Assembly (NCBI GenBank): GCA_046727955.1
Contig: JBKPDO010000418.1
Location: 1-8,123, forward strand
Origin: DASVXQ01 sp046727955
GTDB taxonomy: Bacteria > Actinomycetota > CALGFH01
DNA length: 8,123 bases
Reading direction: 5' to 3'
Shown here: positions 1-6,700 of the stretch, in pieces
Layout of the letters: each line of letters opens with the position of its first letter
Numbering within the stretch: the stretch's first letter is position 1
Translations under genes and position numbers: made by a program
The notes under the pieces: model-generated
What the model was told of the DNA's origin: nothing
Databases searched by the model: none
The model's input: only the letters and a program-made list of their open reading frames with translations

Positions 1-699
1 ACCGACGGTGGCTGGTTCCAGGCCCGCTGGCACTTCTCGTTCGACCACTACCGCGACCCGGCCCAGATGGGCGTTGGCGCCTTGCGGGTGTTCAACGACG
101 ACCGGCTGCAGCCGGGTGCGGTCTGGCCCATGCACCCGCACCAGGACGTGGAGGGCATCACCTACGTGGTCGAGGGGACCTTCCGCCACCAGGACTCGGT
201 CGGCGGCCCGCCCGGACCGCTGCCCGCCGGCTCGGTCCAGCGGATGACCCTCGGCTCCGGCGCCTACCACTCGGAGCAGAACGCCTCGCCCGACGAGCCG
301 ATGCGCTTCATCCAGATCTGGATCCTGCCCAACGCACCCGACCTTCCGCCAGAGGTCGAGCAGCAGGTCTTCACCAAGCAGGACCGCACCGACAACCTGC
401 TCAAGGTCGTCGGCCCGGAGGGCGGCCAGCACATGGTCAAGGTCCACCAGGACGCCAGCGTCTACGTCGCCCACCTCAACCCGCGCACCGAGGTGACTCA
501 CCGGATCGCGCCCGGCCACGGCGTCTACGTCTACCTGATCGACGGCGAGGCGACCTTCGACGACGAGCCGGTCGCCACTGGCGACGCCGCCAAAGTGACG
601 GACCAGGAGTCACTGGTCATCCGCGCGACCGCCCCGAGCGAGCTGATCCTCGTGGAGGTGCCGCTGCAGTTCAAGCGTGTCGGCGTGTGGGCCGGGTAG
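1..699 (+). CDS. Pirin family protein, 5' end outside the window
   Basis: The reading frame is open from the first base and encodes 232 residues to a TAG stop. It is a pirin: a bicupin iron-binding protein of the YhhW/human pirin family. Known members are quercetin 2,3-dioxygenases or redox-sensing regulators; which role applies here cannot be told. The four metal ligands are visible as H45 and H47 (in MHPHQDVEG) and H90 and E92 (in YHSEQ). Their spacing of 2, 43 and 2 equals that of human pirin H56, H58, H101 and E103, so only about 11 N-terminal residues should be missing. The N-terminal cupin is followed by a linker (QIWILPN) and a C-terminal cupin-like half with VYVYLIDGEA, ending in VPLQFKR. 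The frame looks intact. It is probably a chromosomal gene flanking the accessory region. An internal ATG at 67 is not the true start, because pirin homology begins upstream of it. Confidence 0.93.
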   Translation, partial: TDGGWFQARWHFSFDHYRDPAQMGVGALRVFNDDRLQPGAVWPMHPHQDVEGITYVVEGTFRHQDSVGGPPGPLPAGSVQRMTLGSGAYHSEQNASPDEPMRFIQIWILPNAPDLPPEVEQQVFTKQDRTDNLLKVVGPEGGQHMVKVHQDASVYVAHLNPRTEVTHRIAPGHGVYVYLIDGEATFDDEPVATGDAAKVTDQESLVIRATAPSELILVEVPLQFKRVGVWAG

Positions 700-763
700 C
701 CTCATCGAGAGCCGCGATCGGTCGGGATGCTCAGATCCGCAACCGCGGCGCTCGAGGTGCACG

Positions 764-1107
764 TTGAGTTTCAATCATGCGTGTCCGGACGTGTCGGTAC
801 CCGTGATCGCCGACTCGGCGGTGCTGCTCGGGCCAGCCTGGATCGGGGCCGGCACGGTCCTGGCCGAAGACGCGGTGGTTCGCTCCCACCAGGAGGCGCT
901 GTCGATCGGCATCCACTCGGCGGTGCTGGAGAACTCCAGCGTCGTCGGCACGAGCCCCCACCCGGTCGTGATCGGGCAGCGCACCCTCTTCGGGCACCGC
1001 TGCCACGTGATCGGCACCGGATCGGCAACCTGTGCGAGATCGGCAACGGCTCGATCCTCATGCCCGGCGCGGTCCTCGGTGACGGCTGCATCCGCCTCAA
1101 CCTGTAG
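764..1107 (+). pseudogene. Gamma-carbonic-anhydrase-like hexapeptide-repeat protein, frameshifted and truncated
   Basis: The translation from about 764 (TTG) or 791 (GTG) shows left-handed beta-helix hexapeptide repeats of the gamma-carbonic anhydrase/PaaY type: IADSAVLLGPAWIGAG, then SAVLENSSVVGTSPHPVVIG, then GHRCHVIGTG. At about 1018 the coding signal jumps to another frame, which continues the fold as IGNLCEIGNGSILMPGAVLG to a TAG at 1107. One missing base between GTG and IGNLC would restore a continuous protein. The protein then stops after GDGCI, roughly 60 residues short of the usual C-terminal end, and the last residues (RLNL) do not fit the family. So there are two lesions, a one-base frameshift and a 3' truncation. 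The first could be a sequencing error; the second looks like a rearrangement end. No start codon has a clear ribosome binding site. Without the missing part the protein is unlikely to form a functional trimer. Confidence 0.72.
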
Positions 1108-1118
1108 AAGCGAACTTC

Positions 1119-1150
1119 TTGACCTTCCGGTCCGATACCACGACTATGAC
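1119..1150 (+). promoter_or_regulatory. Candidate promoter of the small-gene/DUF6879/XRE operon
   Basis: TTGACC at 1119-1124 matches five of six bases of the sigma-70 -35 box. TATGAC at 1145-1150 matches four of six of the -10 box, but the spacer is 20 bases. An alternative -10 (GACTAT, 1142-1147) gives a 17-base spacer but a poorer match. The pair lies 40 bases ahead of the first gene of the operon and just after the truncated end of the gamma-CA remnant. The box arrangement resembles the one at 2998-3030. This is inference from sequence only. Confidence 0.4.
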
Positions 1151-1176
1151 GGCATCGGGTGGACTCAACTGGACCC

Positions 1177-1184
1177 AAAGGAGG
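1177..1184 (+). promoter_or_regulatory. Strong Shine-Dalgarno site that fixes the start of the 81-residue gene
   Basis: AAAGGAGG lies five bases ahead of the ATG at 1190 and is near-perfectly complementary to the 16S rRNA 3' end. It matters because the same frame is open far upstream, through the gamma-CA remnant from 677. A longest-ORF caller would therefore make a false 252-residue chimera. Confidence 0.85.
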
Positions 1185-1189
1185 TCCCA

Positions 1190-1435
1190 ATGGAGGTCCA
1201 GCGAACACGTCAACTGGAGCCGGTGGTGACGGGTACCGACTGTGCGGGCGAGTATGGCTGTCCCGGCGTGTACAAGACGGATCAGGGTGACCTCGCCGTG
1301 CAGGGCAGGTTGCTGCAGCCCGGTGAGCTGCCCTCCGGGGCCGTGATCCCCGCTGGAGAGGCTCTTGTGGAGATCCCACGCGAGTTGCTCATCGCAGCCG
1401 CCCACCGGCTCGCTGAGGGTGGCCAGGCGTCATGA
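1190..1435 (+). CDS. Small conserved-looking protein (81 aa), partner of DUF6879/XRE operon
   Basis: The product begins MEVQRTRQLEP and contains two cysteines (C18 and C24, in DCAGEYGCPGVY). A middle stretch (GDLAVQGRLL) is followed by a C-terminal segment with VEIPRELLIAAAHRL. I do not assign it to a named family. From general knowledge, short proteins with a C-P-x-V-Y motif and a late VEIP segment occur beside DUF6879 and XRE genes in actinobacteria, and this order fits that. There is no signal peptide or membrane segment, so it is likely cytoplasmic. The paired cysteines could bind metal or form a disulfide, but nothing else supports this. Its stop overlaps the start of the next gene (ATGA), so the two are probably translationally coupled. 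The start is set by the strong ribosome binding site at 1177-1184. Confidence 0.8.
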   Translation: MEVQRTRQLEPVVTGTDCAGEYGCPGVYKTDQGDLAVQGRLLQPGELPSGAVIPAGEALVEIPRELLIAAAHRLAEGGQAS

Positions 1436-1992
1436 CCTCACGGGCCTCCGCCTCCGCGGCGATGGCTCTCATGGGTCTCGACGATCTCCGTAAGCTGTTC
1501 GAGGGTGCAAGGCGCTCGGTGTTCCGTCTTGAGACGATGCCGGTCTACGAGGTCGGCGAGGACATCGCGCGGCAACGTGCGTTCGCTTCTGAGGGCCGAC
1601 TGCCGCCGCCCAGCCCGGACAGGGTGGCGTTCATCCGGCGGATGCAGGAGCGGACCAAGCGCGTGGCATGGTCCCGCGTTCATGTCGTCGACCAGCCGCT
1701 CACTTCGTACCTTCGGTACGAGCTCGCGGCTTACGCCGAGAACGAGCAGGGCGGCGAGCAGGTGTGGATCGCCGAGCGGACAGCCCATCCTGGCCTTGCC
1801 GATCTCACTGAGGACTTCGTGCTCGTCGATGACGAGGCCGGCGTCTGGTTCCGCTACGACGATCGCGGGCAACTCCTCGGCTACGAGCGTGTTGCGCCCG
1901 ACGACCTCGGCCGCTGCCGCGAACAGCTGGATCTCGCGCTTGCACACGCCGTCCGTCTCCGGGATTATCAGCCGCCATCACCACGAGGTTGA
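1432..1992 (+). CDS. DUF6879-like protein
   Basis: The 186-residue product has the pattern I associate with DUF6879: an N-terminal F-x-RLET-x-x-Y segment (VFRLETMPVYEV), a central RVHVVDQPLTSYLRYEL, and a C-terminal EDFVLVDDEAGVWFRYDD followed by GQLLGYERV. The family is common next to XRE/DUF5753 regulators in filamentous actinobacteria; its biochemical role is not known to me. No catalytic motif, membrane segment or signal peptide is visible, so it is probably a soluble cytoplasmic protein. The ATG at 1432 overlaps the previous stop by the ATGA arrangement and is the natural coupled start. ATGs at 1462 and 1471 are alternatives, and family similarity begins only around MGLDDL, so the first 10-13 residues are uncertain. 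By analogy with WhiJ-type loci, where a small DUF397 protein sits beside the XRE regulator, it may modulate the regulator encoded downstream. Confidence 0.82.
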   Translation: MTSRASASAAMALMGLDDLRKLFEGARRSVFRLETMPVYEVGEDIARQRAFASEGRLPPPSPDRVAFIRRMQERTKRVAWSRVHVVDQPLTSYLRYELAAYAENEQGGEQVWIAERTAHPGLADLTEDFVLVDDEAGVWFRYDDRGQLLGYERVAPDDLGRCREQLDLALAHAVRLRDYQPPSPRG

Positions 1993-2012
1993 ATCCTTCA
2001 TGACCGGTCCCG

Positions 2013-2918
2013 ATGGCTGACCCCGATCTGCTTGCGGCGCGGCGCCGCCTCGCTGCCGAGCTGCGGCGACTCCGCATGAACGCAGGGCTGTCCACCCACC
2101 AAGTCGCCGCCGCGATCGGGGTCAGCCAGTCGAAAGTCTCCAAGATCGAGAACGGGCACCGTAGCGCGTCCATCCCCGACGTGCGCGCCTGGGCACAGGC
2201 GGTCGGCCTAACAGGTGACCGTGTCAATGAGCTTGTCGATCTCGCCGAGCGTTCCCTCACCGATCTCATCGCCCGGCGGGCGATCCTCCGCGGCGGGGCT
2301 CCTGCCCATCAACGTCGGTTCGGCGAGCTGGAGCGAGCCGCCGGACTGATCCGCGAATTCGAGCCGGTCTTCATCCCGGGACTGCTCCAGACCGCCGACT
2401 ACGCCAAGCAGGTGATGACCTCCGTCCGCCCCGACCGTGACGACGTTGGCCCGGCGGTCGCCGCGCGGCTCGACCGCCAGGCGATTCTCTATGACGAGAC
2501 GAAACGGTTCGAGTTCCTGCTCGCTGAAGGGGTGCTCCGCTGGCGGCTCGGCCCGATGGGGCAGCATCTTGCCCAGCTCGACCGCCTTGTGTCCGTGTCG
2601 ACGCTCCCGAATGTTGATCTTGCCATCCTGCCTCAGACCACTGTCATCCCGACCTGGCACGGTCACGGGTTTGTGATTTTCGGTCGCATGCACCTTGCCG
2701 ATGATCGTGCGGCCGAGAGCGTGCCGGATGCGGACGACGATGGCGACACACTGGTGTACGTCGAGACGCTTACCCAGGAACTGCGGGTCAGTGATCCGGA
2801 TGACGTGGCGCTCTACCTTGCCGTCTTTGAGCGGCTTCGTAGCCAGGCCATCTCGGGGGAGGACAGTCGTCGGCTACTGGCCAGCGTCATGGCAGACCTG
2901 CGACAGCTCGACATCTGA
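2013..2918 (+). CDS. XRE-family transcriptional regulator with DUF5753 domain
   Basis: The 301-residue product has an N-terminal Cro/C1-type helix-turn-helix (residues about 12-66; the helix-turn-helix proper at 28-48 includes THQVAAAIGVSQSKVSKIEN). From about residue 105 it has a DUF5753 domain, recognisable by ELERAAGLIREFEP and FIPGLLQTADYA and continuing to VSVSTLPNVDLAILP and the C-terminal end. The length is normal for the family. Members include the WhiJ-like regulators of Streptomyces, which bind DNA and work with small partner proteins; the DUF5753 part is usually taken as the sensing or partner-binding domain. The gene starts 20 bases after the DUF6879 stop in the same operon. The ATG at 2013 has only a weak ribosome binding site, so expression may depend on coupling. 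It plausibly represses its own operon or the promoter region at 2998-3030, but no binding site can be proven here. Confidence 0.93.
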   Translation: MADPDLLAARRRLAAELRRLRMNAGLSTHQVAAAIGVSQSKVSKIENGHRSASIPDVRAWAQAVGLTGDRVNELVDLAERSLTDLIARRAILRGGAPAHQRRFGELERAAGLIREFEPVFIPGLLQTADYAKQVMTSVRPDRDDVGPAVAARLDRQAILYDETKRFEFLLAEGVLRWRLGPMGQHLAQLDRLVSVSTLPNVDLAILPQTTVIPTWHGHGFVIFGRMHLADDRAAESVPDADDDGDTLVYVETLTQELRVSDPDDVALYLAVFERLRSQAISGEDSRRLLASVMADLRQLDI

Positions 2919-2997
2919 GCCGTTGGCGAGCAGCTAGACAACCAGCTCTCGGGCATCGCGTGCTCTCACAAGGCGCACAGTCCCGCCGTTCGATCTC

Positions 2998-3030
2998 TTG
3001 ACTAGTACATCTGAGTACATTCATTATGAC
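2998..3030 (+). promoter_or_regulatory. Candidate promoter with two AGTACAT direct repeats
   Basis: This is the most AT-rich patch of the window. TTGACT at 2998-3003 resembles a -35 box. The -10 could be CATTAT (3022-3027, 18-base spacer) or TATGAC (3025-3030, 21-base spacer). Between the boxes lie two perfect copies of AGTACAT (3004-3010 and 3014-3020), 10 bp apart, so they sit on the same face of the helix. Repeats placed between -35 and -10 are a usual arrangement for a repressor operator. It would drive the paired unknown genes from 3212, leaving a leader of about 180 bases. Confidence 0.5.
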
Positions 3031-3077
3031 ATTCGATTCCAGATCGTTCCGATTGGGACCGTCCCTCGGATGTCGTC

Positions 3078-3098
3078 GAGGAGGCAGCGTGGCTCCTC
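3078..3098 (+). repeat. Hairpin in the leader ahead of the paired unknown genes
   Basis: GAGGAG (3078-3083) and CTCCTC (3093-3098) form a perfect six-base stem with a nine-base loop. It lies in the 180-base stretch between the candidate promoter and the GTG at 3212. It contains purine-rich GGAGG but no good start follows, so it may be a structured leader. I see nothing else firm between 2919 and 3211 apart from the promoter. Confidence 0.35.
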
Positions 3099-3211
3099 CC
3101 TCTTGTCCACGGAAGCGCCGCCTTCCGGCGCGCAGGCGGGGGAGCTGCTGGGCGAGCGGACGTACGGCAGCCACCGCGATGTCATCCCGGATCGTGCGAA
3201 GGGGACTGCAC

Positions 3212-3748
3212 GTGACTAAGAACGATCCGAGCTTCAGTGACTACGCGCTGGCCGAGGTGCATGTCGATCCCAAGGTGGCGGCGGCCTTCGCCGCCTGGCT
3301 GACCGAGCTGGCCGGACGCGCCGTCTTCGTCAGCCCCCGCGCCGACGTGCCCGAGTGGGTCGGCACCGCCGCCGAGCTGCTGTACGCCTGGGCCGCAGAG
3401 ATCCCCTGGGCCAACGGACAAGCCGGGACCGCGGGGCAGGCCGGGACCAGCAAGTCCCCGAGGGCCGGGGACCTGCATGGTGGGTTCCTCGCGGAGGTGC
3501 TCGCTGAGCGCGTGGTCCCGGCTGTCCCGCCGTCCCCGCCCGGCTCACCGCTGACCATGCGGTCGCTGCTGGAGCAGCAGCGGGCTGCACGGCTGGCGGT
3601 CGGCGTGGCCGACGCGCTGGCCGCCGCCGTGCGCGCCGGCGATGCCGAGCGGATCGCGCGGTGCCTGGTGGCGTTCGAACAGGCCAGCAGCACCTACTAC
3701 GCCGCTATTGGTGAGGAGCTCGGCGACGACGGGGGGTCGGCGTCGTGA
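3212..3748 (+). CDS. Unrecognised helical protein (178 aa), first of a paralogous pair
   Basis: I do not recognise this family. The GTG at 3212 was chosen because GAAGGGG (3198-3204) sits seven bases ahead of it; the frame is open further upstream but without coding character. The product is Ala-rich and probably mostly helical. It has a core segment (VPEWVGTAAELLYAWAAE, about residues 45-65), a short Gly/Ala repeat (GQAGTAGQAGT), a proline-rich linker (VPPSPPGSP), and a C-terminal helical part with LLEQQRAARLAVGVADAL and AFEQASSTYYAAIGEEL. There is no signal peptide or membrane span. Its stop overlaps the GTG start of the next gene (GTGA), and the next protein repeats the core segment. The C-terminal third is also crossed on the other strand by the unterminated reading frame of the relaxase. 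Its position beside a relaxase suggests an accessory role in a mobile element, which is inference. Confidence 0.72.
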   Translation: MTKNDPSFSDYALAEVHVDPKVAAAFAAWLTELAGRAVFVSPRADVPEWVGTAAELLYAWAAEIPWANGQAGTAGQAGTSKSPRAGDLHGGFLAEVLAERVVPAVPPSPPGSPLTMRSLLEQQRAARLAVGVADALAAAVRAGDAERIARCLVAFEQASSTYYAAIGEELGDDGGSAS

Positions 3749-6700
3749 GCGGCGCGGCAAGTGCCGTGCCGGGCGTGGACGCTCGCCGGGCCGCTGCGGC
3801 GGCGGCGTGGGCGGTGGAGGTGGCCATCCAGGCGTCGCGGTCCAGCGGCGCTGTGGTGCCGGGCTGGGCCGAGACGGCGGCCGAGCTGCTGCGTGACTGG
3901 TCTGGGCAGCCTGGTTCGGGTGGGTGGGCAGCGGGGCAGGCCGGCACGGCGGCCACGTGGTGGGCTCTCGCCCGGCCAGCTCGCGGGCCAGTGCCTGCAT
4001 GCGCGTCGCCGCCTCCTCCTCCGGGCTGCGCCGCGGCGGGTGCATTCGGCTGTTCTCGAGGTCCGCATGCTCCTCGGCCTGTGCAGTGCACAGCAGCCCC
4101 CATCGGCCGCGCAGCGGCGGCTCGGCCTGCCCCGCCACACCGTCGACCGGGGTGGGCTCCTCGATGCGCTCCGGGTCGGTCAGCCGCTGGGTGGCCGACA
4201 GCTTGCGCGCGTCGCGCGTCCAGCGCTTGGCCAGTGCTGCCAGCGGCTCGTGCAGTGCGTACTCGCCGGTGCACTGGCTATCGCGGTCGACGAAGACGTG
4301 CATCTCCTCCACGCAGCGGGTCGCCATCGAGTACGCCGACTGCCTGCAAGTCTGCCACGACCCCGGCAGCACCAGCACCACCTCGGCCTGGCCGCCCTGC
4401 AACCGCAGCGCGTGCCCCGCATAGCCCAGCCGCAGCGGCTGCGCCCAGTCCCGCCCCTCCAGCTCCACCGGCACCTGGTGGCCGTCGTCGCAGGCGACCA
4501 TGGCCCGCCGAAGCAGCAGGTCCACCCCAGTGATGGTCCCGCTGGTGCCGTTGGCGATCCGCTCGCCATCCGCCGTGCGGTAGGGGCGGATGAAGCACAC
4601 CCGGTCGCCGAAGTAGACCTGCTCGCGGCGTCCGGCGGCGCGGTCGACCAGCTCCACGCTGGGCCACGACAGCTCCCCGGCCCGGTGGCGTCGCGCCTGG
4701 CACAGGCTGTTGAGGGTGTCGATGGTGTGGTTGGAGGTGTCGGTGACGATTTTCACCCCCTCCAGGCCCCGCTGGCGGCGATGTTGGTCCCAGGCATGCA
4801 CGACCTCCTTGACCGCGGTGGAGGCGTGCGGCACCAGGTGCACCCGGCCACGCTGGTGGAGGTTGGCCAACGCCTGATCGGCGTGCCCCTCACGGATGAG
4901 CCGGCACGCCTCCCGATCCTCAGGGTTCTTCTGGCGGACCACCGTGGTGAGCTGGGCGTGCCCGCCGATGGCCTGGTCGACCTGGGCATGCCAGCCGCCC
5001 GCGCCGACCGCCTGGGCCTGCTCGGGGTCGCCGAGGGTGCGGATGCTCGCCGGCCCCGCCGCCTCCAACAAGCGGTGCATGCGGGCGGTGTCGACCATGC
5101 ACGCTTCCTCCACGATCACCACCATCCGCGCGTCGGGCCGCAGCCAGCCCCGTTCCACGGCGTGGCAGAACGCCTCCACGGTGTAGCCGTGCTCCAGCTC
5201 GAGCTCGTGGGCGGTGCGCTGGGCGGTGTCGGCCGCGGTGCTCACCACCACGACGGGTTGGCGGTTGCGCTGGTAGGCGCCGACCACAGCGCGCATGGCG
5301 GTGGTCTTGCCGGTACCGGCCCAGCCCTCCAGCGACGCCCACCCCACCGGCTGGCACAAGTGTTCGACCACCGCGCGCTGCTCGACGGACAGCTCGTAGC
5401 CGGCCTGACGGGCGACCTCGCCGGCGGCCCGTCGCAGCATCGCCGGCGATGGCGCCGGCGCCCGGCTGGTGGCCTTGGCCGTGGCCGCCTGGACGATCGC
5501 CTGCTCCTGGGCCAGCAGCACGGTGGTGGTCAGCCGCGGCTGGCCGTCCACCACCAGCGGCACCAGGTCCGATCCCTGGAGGAACCTGGTCAGGAACCCG
5601 GCTGCCTCCTTGGCGCTCAGCAGCCCGACGGCGCTCTGGAACACCAGCTTGGTCACGGTGGCCCCGTCGAAGGTGGCGTCCTCTCGTGTGAGCCCGTCGG
5701 GGCCGAGCAGGCGCGCCCGCACCAGCGCCTCCCGCTCGGCAAGCGACACCGCCGTGTGCACCAGCGTGCGCTCGGGCGTCGGCGGCGCGAGGCTGCGGCG
5801 GTCGAGGACCTGGCGGTAGGCGGGCCAGTGCGGCACCCGGCAGGCGGGCGTCTTGGCCAGGCGGTCCTGCCGGGCCAGGCGGCGGCGTTCCAGCTTGGTC
5901 GGCGGCCGGCCCTTCTCAGCCTGGAAGCGGGCGGCGAGCTGGTCGATGTGGCGGTGGCGGCTGGAGAACAACTCGCACACCTGCTGGTCGACCCCGGCCA
6001 GCTCCCACACACGCCCCTTGCGGGTTTCGTGCCAGTCCAGCCGGTAGCCGAGCTGCTGGAGCTGGGCGGCCAGCTCGCAGGAGTAGATCGCCTGGGCGGT
6101 GGCGCCGAACTGGAAGACCGGCCGGGAGTCCACCGCCAGAAACCGGCCCTGTCCCGGCTTGGGCCCGCACCACGCAAGGTTGAAGACGAACACGTGGCTG
6201 TGCAGTTGCGGATCGGGCGGCCGGTCCACCTCGTGGGCGACCTCGGGGCTGGGCCGGCTGGTGTGGTGGGTGAAGCAGGCCATCGCCAGCTCACCGGGGG
6301 TGTGCACCAGCTCACCGTCAACGGTGGGCCGGCAGGCGGCCACCCGCGCCTCCAGCTCCCGCACCGTCACCCGCACGGCGGCCAGATGCGCCGCCTCCAA
6401 CGCGGCCCGGTCGGCGGGGGAGAGGAACGGCAGTACCGCCGACACCGACTTGGGAGGGGAGAGGTTGCAGTCGATGCCGGGCACGTGCGCGCCGCCCCGC
6501 GTCACCAGCTCGCCCGTGGTGCGGTCGCGGTGCTGCGCGTAGGAGGTCTTGACCAGCCGCTCCCCAGTCAGGGGATGGCAGCCGGCGGCCAGGCGCTCGA
6601 ATGCCTGCCGGTCGAGCCGGGTGAGGCCGAGGCGGGCGAACAGCTTGCCGTACAGCTCCACCGCGGCGCTGGTGGGGGTGCCGTCGCGGGCCAGGTAGTA

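Noticed and set aside
677..1435. A single 252-residue + strand protein covering the gamma-CA remnant and the 81-aa gene
   Set aside because: The first half is a frameshifted hexapeptide protein and the last 81 residues have their own strong ribosome binding site and start at 1190. The shared open frame is accidental.
2975..2996. tRNA fragment or attachment site suggested by GTTCGATC
   Set aside because: No acceptor stem, anticodon arm or matching repeat elsewhere in the window could be found.
3026..3211. N-terminal extension of the 178-aa protein from an ATG at 3026
   Set aside because: The ATG has no ribosome binding site, overlaps the candidate -10 region, and the added residues are Arg/Ser/Pro-rich without coding character. 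The GTG at 3212 has a good site.
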